Assembly (NCBI GenBank): GCA_033856195.1
Contig: JAWVFL010000057.1
Span: 1-32,316, forward strand
Direction: 5' to 3'
Origin: VRUE01 sp033856195
GTDB taxonomy: Bacteria > Actinomycetota > Thermoleophilia > Solirubrobacterales > 70-9
DNA: 32,316 nt
Shown: positions 10,055 to 19,637 of the stretch, piece by piece
Position numbering within the stretch: the first letter of the stretch is position 1
Layout of the letters: every line of letters begins with the position of its first letter
Program-made: the position numbers and the translations under genes
Notes under the pieces: generated by a model
Told to the model about the DNA's origin: nothing
Databases searched by the model: none
Seen by the model: only the letters and a program-made list of their open reading frames with translations

Positions 10055-10534
10055 GTGAGTCGCCAGTCCGTCATCACACCCGAGGGCCTCGAGAAGCTCA
10101 CGGAGGAGATCGAAAACCTCACGACCGTGAAGCGGCGGGAGGTTGCCGAGCGGATCAAGGAGGCGCGCGAGTTCGGCGACATCTCCGAGAACGCCGAGTA
10201 CGACGACGCCAAGAACGAGCAGGCGCTGCTCGAGCAACGCATCGCCCAGCTTGAAGAGCGACTGCGCCGCGCCACCGTCATCGACGAGAAGGACATCAGC
10301 ACCGATGAGGTGCAGTTCGGCTCGATCGTCCACGTCAAGGACCAGAAGACCGGCGACTCGCAGAAATTCCAGATCGTCGGCTCGACCGAGGCCGACCCGT
10401 TGGAGCACAAGCTCTCCAACGAGTCGCCGGTCGGCAAAGCCCTGCTCGGCCACAAGCGCAACGACATCGTCACGGTCGAGGTCCCGCGCGGACCGAGGAA
10501 GAAACTGAAGATCACCAAGATCGAGACCGCGTAG
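10055..10534 (+). CDS. greA: transcription elongation factor GreA
   Basis: Rescues backtracked RNA polymerase by stimulating transcript cleavage. 159 residues, the standard length: an N-terminal antiparallel coiled coil (about 1-75) with the acidic tip EFGDISENAEYDDAK that reaches the polymerase active site, then a C-terminal FKBP-like domain ending in VEVPRGPRKKLKI. The GTG start has GAGGT 9 nt upstream. Hairpin element A copy 1 follows 9 nt after the stop. Confidence 0.96.
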   Translation: MSRQSVITPEGLEKLTEEIENLTTVKRREVAERIKEAREFGDISENAEYDDAKNEQALLEQRIAQLEERLRRATVIDEKDISTDEVQFGSIVHVKDQKTGDSQKFQIVGSTEADPLEHKLSNESPVGKALLGHKRNDIVTVEVPRGPRKKLKITKIETA

Positions 10535-10543
10535 GCGACCCCA

Positions 10544-10654
10544 AGCCAATCCCGGCAGGGGTTCCGCTTAACTTTTTCGGTGGAACGGCACCTGCTGGCG
10601 CCGCGAGGAATTGCCGAAAAAGTACAAGACGCTCCACCCCTGCCGGGATTGGCT
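10544..10654 (+). repeat. long hairpin element A, copy 1 (greA-lysS gap)
   Basis: The outer arms 10544-10562 and 10636-10654 are perfectly complementary over 19 bp (AGCCAATCCCGGCAGGGGT on the left). Inside, CTTA plus ACTTTTTCGG (10567-10580) faces CCGAAAAAGT (10614-10623) plus ACAAG. The central loop of 33 nt (10581-10613) is not conserved. The same core occurs at 14978-15091 and 25477-25587. The element starts 9 nt after the greA stop and ends 13 nt before the TAGGGT box of lysS. Function unknown; a 3'-end, terminator or insulator role is inferred. Confidence 0.85.
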
Positions 10655-10667
10655 CTCAGCCGCGCTG

Positions 10668-10673
10668 TAGGGT
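10668..10673 (+). promoter_or_regulatory. probable -10 box of lysS
   Basis: TAGGGT, 9 nt before the lysS ATG and 13 nt after the right arm of hairpin A copy 1. The hairpin arm occupies the place of a -35 region. Confidence 0.35.
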
Positions 10674-10682
10674 CGCGCCCAG

Positions 10683-12164
10683 ATGAACGATTCGGCTGAG
10701 GGTTCAAAGCTTTCTGACGTTCTTCGTGATCGGCGGGAGAAGCTGGAGCGGCTTCGGGATGCGGGGATCGATCCGTTTCCTCCTGACTTCGTCGATCGGG
10801 AGGAGATCGGGGAGGTGCGGGCGGCGCATGAGGGGCTGGCGCCTGGGATCGAGACGGAGTCGCGCCATCGTGTTGCAGGGCGGCTGGTCGGCCGCCGCGG
10901 TCATGGCAAGGCCTGCTTTCTCGACCTGCGCGATGCCAGCGGCCAGATCCAGTTGCACGCTCGCGAGGATCTGCTCGGGGAGGAGCCCTATGAGGTGCTG
11001 GTCGATCTCGACCTGGGGGACATCATCGGAGTCGAGGGAACGGCGCTGGCGACGCGCCGCGGGGGCGAGCTCTCGCTGGCGATCGACCACTGGCGCCTGC
11101 TCGCCAAGAGCCTGCGCCCGCCGCCCGACAAGTTCCACGGCCTCGAGGACGTCGAGACGCGCTACCGCCAGCGCGAGCTCGACCTGATCGCCAACGAGGA
11201 GAGCCGCCGGCTTTTCGCGCTGCGCGCCCGCACGGTCAGCGAGGTGCGTCGCTGGCTCGACGAGCGCGGCTTCGTCGAGGTCGAGACGCCAGTCCTGCAG
11301 CCGCTCTACGGCGGCGCCCTGGCTCGTCCCTTCACCACCCACCACAACGCCCTCGACCGCGACCTCTACCTGCGCATCGCCACCGAGCTCTATCTGAAGC
11401 GGCTCGTAGTCGGTGGTATCGACAAGGTCTACGAGCTCGGCAAGGACTTCCGCAACGAGGGCATCTCGCACAAGCACAACCCCGAGTTCACGATGCTCGA
11501 GTGGTACGAGGCGTGCTCGGACTACTCCGCGACGGCACATCGGGTGGAGACGATGGTCGCCGAGGTCGCGGAGCGAGTTCTGGGGACCACCGTCGTGCAG
11601 CGTGACGGCGTCTCGATCGACTTCGCGCCGCCCTGGAACCGGATCACCTTTCGCGACGCGATCCGTGAGCGCAGCGGAATCGACATCGCCGAGCACCCGA
11701 CCCGGGAGGCGCTTGCCGCGGCGATCGAAACCGAGCCCGATCCCGAGGAGGGCTGGGGCAAGCTTGTCGACGGCCTGCTCTCCAAGCACGTCGAGCCGCA
11801 GCTGATCCAGCCCACCTTCGTGCTCGATTACCCGGTTGAGCTTTCGCCGTTTGCCAAGTCACACCGCTCCGAGGAGGGCCTGGTCGAGCGCTTCGAGGCG
11901 TTCGCCGGCGGCATGGAGATCGCCAACGGCTTCAGTGAGCTCAACGACCCCGACGAGCAGCGCCGTCGCTTCGAGCAGCAGGCCGCCGAGCTGGAGCGGG
12001 GTGACGAGGAGGCGCAGCCCTACGACGAGGATTTCGTCGCCGCGCTCGAACAGGGCATGCCCCCAACGGGGGGCGTCGGCATCGGCGTCGACCGCCTGGT
12101 CATGCTGCTGACGGGCGCCAAGAGCGTGCGCGAGGTCGTGCTTTTCCCCGCGATGCGCTCCTAG
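10683..12164 (+). CDS. lysS: lysyl-tRNA synthetase, class II
   Basis: Charges tRNA-Lys. 493 residues: an N-terminal OB-fold anticodon-binding domain (about 50-165, with GRLVGRRGHGKACFLDLRD) followed by the class II catalytic core. Motif 1 surrounds VEVETPVLQP, motif 2 is GKDFRNEGISHKHNPEFTM, and motif 3 is GGVGIGVDRLVMLLT at the C-terminus. The DYPVELSPFAKSHR segment is typical of LysRS. No Shine-Dalgarno is clear before ATG 10683. The lysS-clpC adjacency is common in Gram-positive bacteria. Confidence 0.97.
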   Translation: MNDSAEGSKLSDVLRDRREKLERLRDAGIDPFPPDFVDREEIGEVRAAHEGLAPGIETESRHRVAGRLVGRRGHGKACFLDLRDASGQIQLHAREDLLGEEPYEVLVDLDLGDIIGVEGTALATRRGGELSLAIDHWRLLAKSLRPPPDKFHGLEDVETRYRQRELDLIANEESRRLFALRARTVSEVRRWLDERGFVEVETPVLQPLYGGALARPFTTHHNALDRDLYLRIATELYLKRLVVGGIDKVYELGKDFRNEGISHKHNPEFTMLEWYEACSDYSATAHRVETMVAEVAERVLGTTVVQRDGVSIDFAPPWNRITFRDAIRERSGIDIAEHPTREALAAAIETEPDPEEGWGKLVDGLLSKHVEPQLIQPTFVLDYPVELSPFAKSHRSEEGLVERFEAFAGGMEIANGFSELNDPDEQRRRFEQQAAELERGDEEAQPYDEDFVAALEQGMPPTGGVGIGVDRLVMLLTGAKSVREVVLFPAMRS

Positions 12165-12172
12165 CGCGTCGC

Positions 12173-12220
12173 TTCCGGTGCGGCCTTATCCGGTCTATGA
12201 CCACATAAAGCGCACCGAAA
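12173..12220 (+). repeat. hairpin element B, copy 2 (lysS-clpC gap)
   Basis: TTCCGGTGCG (12173-12182) pairs with CGCACCGAAA (12211-12220) with one mismatch. CTTAT (12185-12189) faces ATAAAG, and an inner hairpin GGTC-TAT-GACC closes the top (12192-12202). It starts 8 nt after the lysS stop. It shares the framework TTCCGGTGCG, CCTTATC and AAAGCGCACCG with 857-901, while the apical part differs. Confidence 0.6.
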
Positions 12221-12375
12221 CGGCTGGAAAGGCCGCTCTGAGCGTATTTTTGCGGCCGGGGGCCGGTTGGGCGCTCTCGGTATCCTCTAACGAGCACATG
12301 GACGCCTCCCGATAACCGAAGGGCGTCTTCCGATACTTACTCGGCTGAGGCGAGTTGAGTAGATAGAGAGGCTTT
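12221..12375 (+). promoter_or_regulatory. clpC upstream region with palindromes
   Basis: 155 nt without a gene. A TATCCT box at 12281-12286 is a possible -10. GACGCC (12301-12306) can pair with GGCGTC (12322-12327). Just before the ribosome site is an imperfect palindrome, CTTACTCG-N7-CGAGTTGAG (about 12336-12358), reminiscent in layout, not in exact sequence, of heat-shock operators. AGAGAGG at about 12365-12371 serves as ribosome binding site for the TTG start. No ctsR, mcsA or mcsB gene precedes clpC here. Confidence 0.35.
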
Positions 12376-14977
<2,602 letters not shown>

Positions 14978-14979
<2 letters not shown>

Positions 14980-15091
14980 GGCCTATCCCGGTAGGGGTTC
15001 CACTTAACTTTTTCGAGTTGCGCCTCAGGCTACCGACGGTGGCTAGCGGCGAAAAAGTACAAGACGTTCCACCCCTACCGGGATAGGCCCT
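14978..15091 (+). repeat. long hairpin element A, copy 2 (overlaps clpC stop codon)
   Basis: The outer arms 14978-14998 and 15071-15091 are perfectly complementary over 21 bp; the left arm includes two bases of the clpC stop codon. The core CTTAACTTTTTCG (15003-15015) faces CGAAAAAGTACAAG (15050-15063) across a 34-nt unconserved loop. Relative to copy 1, three arm positions differ (A/G, A/T, C/T on the left) and each has the matching change on the right, so pairing is kept. A TATCGT box begins at 15092, right at the arm end. Confidence 0.85.
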
Positions 15092-15097
15092 TATCGT
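15092..15097 (+). promoter_or_regulatory. probable -10 box of the aldo/keto reductase gene
   Basis: TATCGT directly abuts the right arm of hairpin A copy 2 and lies 8 nt before ATG 15106, the same arrangement as at lysS and cysS. Confidence 0.35.
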
Positions 15098-15105
15098 TCC
15101 CTGAG

Positions 15106-16236
15106 ATGCGCGCGCCTGGTCGCACAGCTATAGGCACCTGGAGCGGAGGGAGGTTCCTCCACTTTGGCGAAACGGTCGATGAGGAGCGGATCGAAGACGT
15201 GCTGCGGCCCGGTAACGGGATCGACACTCTGCTCACGGCCGACACCTATGGGCAGGGTGCGGCCGACTCATTGCTGGGGCAGGCATTGGTCGGGGCCCCC
15301 CGTGACGACTACTGCCTGGTCGGAGCCGTCGGCCACGACTTCTACGAGGGCGAGCGCGACGGCCCGCGCGGCTTCCCGCGTTTCACCGATCCGCGCCTGC
15401 GCGGCGAGGCGGAGTACGCGGACTACCTGCGCATGGCCACCGAGCGCAGCCTCGAGCGGCTCGATGTCAGCTCCTTCGACCTGCTGCTGCTTCACAACCC
15501 CGACCGGATCGGCTACTCGAGCGAGGCGGTCTGGGACGGCATGGCAGCACTGCGGGAGGCCGGCCTGACGGCACGGATCGGCGTCGCCCCGGGCCCCGCC
15601 AACGGCTTCACCCTCGATCTGATCGCCTGCCTGGAGCGCTTCGGCGACCGCATCGACTGGGCGATGATCATCCTCAACCCCTTCGAGCCCTGGCCCGGCG
15701 AGCTCTGCCTCGAGGCGGCCGAGCGCCAGGACGTCAAGGTGATCACCCGCGTCGTCGACTACGGCGGCCTCTTCTGGGGCGATCTGCGGCCCGGCATGCA
15801 GCTCGCCCGCGGCGACCACCGGGCCTTCCGTTCCGAGGGCTGGATCGAGGCCGGGCTGGAGAAGCTGGAGCGCGTGCTGCCCTACGCCGAGCGGGCCGGC
15901 CTGACCCCGATCCAGCTCGCCTGCCAGTGGAACCTCGCCCATCCGGCGGTCGAGTGCGTGGTGCCGACCCTGATCCAGGAGGCCGGGCCCCGGGCGCGCT
16001 CGATCGAGCAGCAGCGGACCGAGCTGGCGGCGCTGCCGACCGAGCGGCGGCTCAGCGCCGAGGACGTGGCCGCGATCCGGGCGATCGGCGACAACACCGG
16101 CTGCATGGCCCTCAAGGGCGCGAGCCCCCAGCATGAGGGCGAGGAGCGCCCCGACCGCTGGCCGCTCAACGAAGAGCTGGCCGAGACAGGCGCGCGCTGG
16201 GGCATCGACCCAGGGCGCGATCTCGTCCACAGCTAG
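15106..16236 (+). CDS. aldo/keto reductase-fold protein with incomplete catalytic tetrad
   Basis: 376 residues with the AKR barrel pattern: IGTWSGGRF, TADTYGQGAADSLLG, DLLLLHNPD, ARIGVAPGP, PIQLACQWNLAHP and VVPTLIQE. Against the usual DTAxxYG motif the catalytic Asp position is Leu (LLTADTYG). Against the usual TKVG the catalytic Lys position is Ala (VGAVG). The Tyr and the His of LLLLH remain. It may be a non-canonical reductase or a protein that lost oxidoreductase activity but kept cofactor or ligand binding. No Shine-Dalgarno precedes ATG 15106; the open frame extends upstream into the hairpin, but similarity begins here. The MFS gene follows after 32 nt. Confidence 0.75.
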   Translation: MRAPGRTAIGTWSGGRFLHFGETVDEERIEDVLRPGNGIDTLLTADTYGQGAADSLLGQALVGAPRDDYCLVGAVGHDFYEGERDGPRGFPRFTDPRLRGEAEYADYLRMATERSLERLDVSSFDLLLLHNPDRIGYSSEAVWDGMAALREAGLTARIGVAPGPANGFTLDLIACLERFGDRIDWAMIILNPFEPWPGELCLEAAERQDVKVITRVVDYGGLFWGDLRPGMQLARGDHRAFRSEGWIEAGLEKLERVLPYAERAGLTPIQLACQWNLAHPAVECVVPTLIQEAGPRARSIEQQRTELAALPTERRLSAEDVAAIRAIGDNTGCMALKGASPQHEGEERPDRWPLNEELAETGARWGIDPGRDLVHS

Positions 16237-16240
16237 CGGC

Positions 16241-16261
16241 ATCCGCGCACGCGGATAGCGT
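16241..16261 (+). promoter_or_regulatory. palindromic operator candidate and -10 box of the MFS gene
   Basis: ATCCGCG-CA-CGCGGAT (16241-16256) is a perfect 16-bp palindrome. Its last base begins TAGCGT (16256-16261), a -10-like box 7 nt before the MFS ATG. A repressor bound here would block the promoter. A 2-nt loop is too small for a good RNA hairpin, which favours a DNA operator over a terminator. Confidence 0.4.
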
Positions 16262-16268
16262 CGCCGCG

Positions 16269-17717
16269 ATGCTTCGGATCGACGAAGGCAATCGGGCTTG
16301 GTGGACGCTGATCGGCGCCTGTTCGGGCCTCTTCCTGCTGATGCTCGACTCGACCGTGGTCGCCCTGGCACTCTCCTCAATGCGGGCGGACCTCGGCGCT
16401 GAGGCGGCGGAGCTGCAGTGGGTGATGAACGGCTATCTGCTGACGATCGCGGTGCTCGTCGTCACCGCCGGGCGCCTCGGCGACATGTTCGGGCGCAAGC
16501 GGATGTTCGTGATCGGCATGGTCCTCTTCGCCACCGGTTCGGTGCTTTCCGGCGCGGCGCAGAGTCCGACGATGCTGATCTCCGGCCGGGCTCTGCAGGG
16601 TGTGGGAGCGGCGCCGATGCTCTCGCTCTCGCTGGCGATCGTCTGCAACGCCTTCCCGGCCTCGCGGCAGCCGCGCGCGCTGGGCGTCTGGGCGGCCGTC
16701 TCGGCGATCGCGCTGGCGATCGGGCCGGTGGTCGGCGGAGCGCTGATCGCCGTCGACTGGCGCCTGATCTTCTGGATCAACCTGCCGATCATTGCGATCG
16801 GTCTGGTGATAGTCCTCGCCGCGACGCCGGAGTCGACCGATCCCGGCGCCGGCAAGCACGTTGACTTTGGCGGTCTGGTGGCGCTCGCCGTCGGCCTTGG
16901 CGGGGTCGTACTTGCAATGGTCCAATCGAGGACCTGGTCGGCTGAGGTGACAGCGGGGCTCGCCGTGGTCGGCGTGCTGTCCCTCGCCACCTTCGCCTGG
17001 GTCGAGCGGCGCGTGCGCGAACCGATCGTCGAATTTACCCTCTTCCGCAACGGTCCCTTCTTCGGCGCCAGCGCCGCCGCCCTCGCCGTCGTCGGCTCCT
17101 ACTGGGCGGTGATGTTCTTCCAGCCGCAGTACCTGCAGGACGCCCGCGGGCACTCGGCGATCCTCAGCGGCCTGATGATCCTGCCCGTGACCGCGCCGAT
17201 GGTCTTGATCTCGCCCTTCTCCGGCCGCTTGATCGGGCGCTTTGGCGCCCGCGGGCTGATGACGGCGGGAATGGCTTTCGGCGCCGCCGGCCTGATCGTG
17301 TTGACGCAGATCGGCCCGCACTCCTCCTATGGGTCCCTGCTCGGCGGCTACCTGCTCTTCGGCATCGCGATCGGACTTGTCTACGCACCGATGTCGACCG
17401 CCGCGATGGCGGTGATGCCGGCGGAGAAGGTTGGCATCGCCTCGGGCGTGCTGGCGATGGACCGTATCGTTGCCGGCTCCCTGGCTCTGGCGGCCACCGG
17501 CGCTGTTTTTCACGCCCTGCAGGCGGGTGGCGATACTTTCACCGGTTCGATCGCGGGCTCGACCTGGGTCGCCGTCGTCCTCTGTGCGGTCGGCGGAGTC
17601 CTCACCTGGGCCTTCGTGCGCGATCCCGGTCATCCGGGGCCGGACCCCGCCGTGGCCGGGAACCCTCCCCCAAGTGCCCTCCAACACCACACCCACCACC
17701 ATCGCTTCCACCTCTGA
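16269..17717 (+). CDS. MFS drug-efflux transporter, DHA2 (14-TM, EmrB/QacA) type
   Basis: 482 residues and strongly hydrophobic, with about 14 predicted membrane helices. Visible family motifs: LDSTVVALALSSM in TM1, motif A GRLGDMFGRKR between TM2 and TM3, ISGRALQGVGAAPM (motif B region, TM4), and motif C GPVVGGAL in TM5. The last residues are Pro/His-rich (HHTHHH), an unusual cytosolic tail. It probably exports hydrophobic compounds by proton antiport; the substrate cannot be told. No local regulator gene is present, but a palindrome covers the promoter. Confidence 0.9.
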   Translation: MLRIDEGNRAWWTLIGACSGLFLLMLDSTVVALALSSMRADLGAEAAELQWVMNGYLLTIAVLVVTAGRLGDMFGRKRMFVIGMVLFATGSVLSGAAQSPTMLISGRALQGVGAAPMLSLSLAIVCNAFPASRQPRALGVWAAVSAIALAIGPVVGGALIAVDWRLIFWINLPIIAIGLVIVLAATPESTDPGAGKHVDFGGLVALAVGLGGVVLAMVQSRTWSAEVTAGLAVVGVLSLATFAWVERRVREPIVEFTLFRNGPFFGASAAALAVVGSYWAVMFFQPQYLQDARGHSAILSGLMILPVTAPMVLISPFSGRLIGRFGARGLMTAGMAFGAAGLIVLTQIGPHSSYGSLLGGYLLFGIAIGLVYAPMSTAAMAVMPAEKVGIASGVLAMDRIVAGSLALAATGAVFHALQAGGDTFTGSIAGSTWVAVVLCAVGGVLTWAFVRDPGHPGPDPAVAGNPPPSALQHHTHHHRFHL

Positions 17718-17869
17718 GGGACCAAAATCGAACTACGGCAGATTCTCTACCTACCGGGATGAGAATTTGATCCGGTTCACTTCAGGCACGCAATTGCGGG
17801 ACTTGCGGCGTTGGGTGACCGGTTTCCTTGACAATGACCATCCCGACCTGTCCACTGGGGAATAGCCAC
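17718..17869. other. gene-poor, AT-richer intergenic stretch before disA
   Basis: About 150 nt clearly less GC-rich than its surroundings. No recognisable gene. A + frame stays open to a TAG at 17863-17865, with possible peptides starting at TTG codons (e.g. a 32-residue one ending LSTGE), but there is no good ribosome site. TTGACA occurs at 17828-17833 without a matching -10 at normal spacing. It could be a gene remnant; radA usually precedes disA in other lineages and is missing here, but I see no RadA motif. Confidence 0.35.
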
Positions 17870-17891
17870 ACCGCATTCCAAAGCGGTTTTT
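17870..17891 (+). terminator. intrinsic terminator just upstream of disA
   Basis: ACCGC (17870-17874) pairs with GCGGT (17883-17887) over an 8-nt loop, followed by a run of five T (17887-17891). It ends 16 nt before the disA ATG. It may end MFS transcription, or act on a disA leader if the promoter lies further up. Confidence 0.55.
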
Positions 17892-17907
17892 GCCATCCTA
17901 AAGGGCG

Positions 17908-19020
17908 ATGTCAGCGCTTCCTGGGGATGAGCTTCATGAGTTGTCTGAACGTCAAGATCCCCGCCTACTGAGGGCCCTTGACGTTGTCGCGCCCGGTGGC
18001 GCCTTGCGTGAGGGCCTCGACAACATCGTCCACTCGCGCACCGGCGGCCTGATAGTCGTCGGCGACGCCGGCGACATTTCGCACCTGCTCTCCGGCGGGA
18101 TCAAGCTCGACATCGATTACACGCCGGCGATGCTCTACCAGGTGGCAAAGATGGACGGGGCGATCGTGCTCAACTCCGAGGCGACCAAGATTGCCTGGGC
18201 CAACGTGCAGCTGATGCCCGACCCGACGATCCTCTCGGCCGAGACCGGCACCCGCCACAGGACCGCCGAGCGCGTCTCCAAGCAGACCGATGCGCTGGTA
18301 GTGGCGATCTCGCAGCGCCGCGACGTCGTTTCCCTCTACATCGAGGGGACCAAGTACATCCTTCAGGACATCCCCGCCGTGCTCGCCAAGGCGAACCAGG
18401 GCCTGGCGACGCTGGACAAGTACCGCGCCCGCCTCGACCAGGTCTCCAACCGTCTCACCGTGCTCGAGTTCGAGGGCGGCGGCGTGCTCTACGACGCGCT
18501 CGCGGTGCTGCAGCGCGCCGAGCTGGTCACCCGGATGGCGGTCGAGGTGGAGCGCTACATCGTCGAGCTCGGCACCGAGGGCCGCCTGATCGAGATGCAG
18601 CTGGAGGAGACGATGGTCGGCGTCGCGACCGACAAGACAGCGCTGGTCCGCGACTACTCGGTCGAGGACTCCGAGCAGAACCTGGCCACGGTGCTGCAGT
18701 CGCTGGCCCGTCTGCCGCACGAGGACGTCCTCGACTTCGGTCGCCTCGCCGAGCTGCTCGGCTATGACCGCAAGCTCAACACCCTCGACTTCCCGGTGGC
18801 CCCGCGTGGCTACCGTGTGCTCGGCCGCGTGCCGCGCATCCCCAAGCTTGTCGTCCAGAAGATCATCCAGGAGCTGGGTGGGCTGGAGGAGGTCCTCGCT
18901 GCCTCTGACGCCGACCTGGAGGCCGTCGACGGTGTTGGCTCCACGCGAGCCAAGGACATCCGCGAGGGCTTGCGCAGGCTTCAGGAGGTCGACTTGGTCG
19001 ATCGGTACCTACAGAGCTGA
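17908..19020 (+). CDS. disA: DNA integrity scanning diadenylate cyclase DisA
   Basis: Makes c-di-AMP from two ATP and senses branched DNA. 370 residues: the N-terminal DAC domain has DGA at 83-85 and RHR at 116-118 (active-site motifs), GGLIVVGD at 46-53 and the LDNIVHSRTG segment. A long helical linker follows, then C-terminal helix-hairpin-helix domains (VDGVGSTRAKDIREGLRRL). A full octameric DisA is expected. AAAGGG lies only 2 nt before ATG 17908, so initiation there may be weak, but no better in-frame start is visible before the conserved region. carD follows closely. Confidence 0.95.
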   Translation: MSALPGDELHELSERQDPRLLRALDVVAPGGALREGLDNIVHSRTGGLIVVGDAGDISHLLSGGIKLDIDYTPAMLYQVAKMDGAIVLNSEATKIAWANVQLMPDPTILSAETGTRHRTAERVSKQTDALVVAISQRRDVVSLYIEGTKYILQDIPAVLAKANQGLATLDKYRARLDQVSNRLTVLEFEGGGVLYDALAVLQRAELVTRMAVEVERYIVELGTEGRLIEMQLEETMVGVATDKTALVRDYSVEDSEQNLATVLQSLARLPHEDVLDFGRLAELLGYDRKLNTLDFPVAPRGYRVLGRVPRIPKLVVQKIIQELGGLEEVLAASDADLEAVDGVGSTRAKDIREGLRRLQEVDLVDRYLQS

Positions 19021-19044
19021 CGGCAATGGCGCCGTCGATAAACG

Positions 19045-19060
19045 AAAGGAGCACCCGATT
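19045..19060 (+). promoter_or_regulatory. Shine-Dalgarno placed for an ATT codon at the carD start
   Basis: AAAGGAG (19045-19051) lies 6 nt before ATT 19058-19060, which is in frame with carD. The ATG at 19082 has AGGAGG only 2 nt upstream (GAGG at 5 nt). The better-spaced site therefore points to ATT, a rare start codon known best from infC. Confidence 0.4.
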
Positions 19061-19081
19061 TCTGAGCTAGCAGAGGAGGCC

Positions 19082-19624
19082 ATGGAGGCGGGCTTCGAAG
19101 CGGACGTTGAGGTCCCTTACGTCTGCGACTTCGAAGAGGGGGACAAGGTCGTCTATCCCCACCACGGCGCTGGCCTCGTGCTGAAGAAGGAGTCCCGTGA
19201 GCTGATGGGGGAGGAGCGTGATTACCTCACGATCAAGATCCTCCACAACGAACTCACGGTGATGGTCCCCTGCGAGAACGCCGGCATCGCTGGTCTGCGC
19301 CGCGTTATCGACGAGGAAGAAATCAAGAAGGTCACCGACGTGCTCACCGACGACGTCTCGGAGATGCCGAAGAACTGGAACCGGCGCTTCAAGTACAACC
19401 GCGAGAAGATCAAGACCGGGGACGTATTCGAGCTGGCCGAGGTCGTTCGCAACCTTGCCATCCGCGAGATGGAAAAGGGCCTCTCAACCGGTGAGAAGCA
19501 GATGTACACGCGGGCGAAGAAGATCCTCGCCTCGGAGTTCATGTACGCGCTCGACAAAGACGAGGAAGGCGCGGAGGAGTACCTCGACGGGCTGCTGGAG
19601 GAGCGCTTCGCCGCCACGGCGTAG
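19082..19624 (+). CDS. carD: CarD/CdnL family RNA polymerase-binding transcription regulator
   Basis: Stabilises open promoter complexes at housekeeping promoters. From ATG 19082 there are 180 residues. The RNAP-interacting domain (about 14-70) has FEEGDKVVYPHHGAG, LTIKILHNELTVMVP and GLRRVI. The helical C-terminal domain has EMPKNWNRRFKYNREKIKTGD, with the conserved Trp that wedges into DNA, and LSTGEKQMYTRAKKILASE. The same frame continues upstream, and an ATT at 19058 with a good ribosome site could add 8 residues. It follows disA and precedes ispD, as in mycobacteria. Confidence 0.93.
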   Translation: MEAGFEADVEVPYVCDFEEGDKVVYPHHGAGLVLKKESRELMGEERDYLTIKILHNELTVMVPCENAGIAGLRRVIDEEEIKKVTDVLTDDVSEMPKNWNRRFKYNREKIKTGDVFELAEVVRNLAIREMEKGLSTGEKQMYTRAKKILASEFMYALDKDEEGAEEYLDGLLEERFAATA

Positions 19625-19637
19625 CACCGCTGCGTCT

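Noticed and set aside
10612..10670. Small peptide frame (TTG start, PKKYKT beginning) in the right half of hairpin A copy 1, with similar reading in copies 2 and 3
   Set aside because: The similarity follows from the conserved core; the downstream frames differ, no ribosome site is present, and the arm changes follow base pairing, not codons.
18764..19081. Long N-terminal extension of carD into disA
   Set aside because: The extension is an out-of-frame reading of disA and lacks any CarD similarity.
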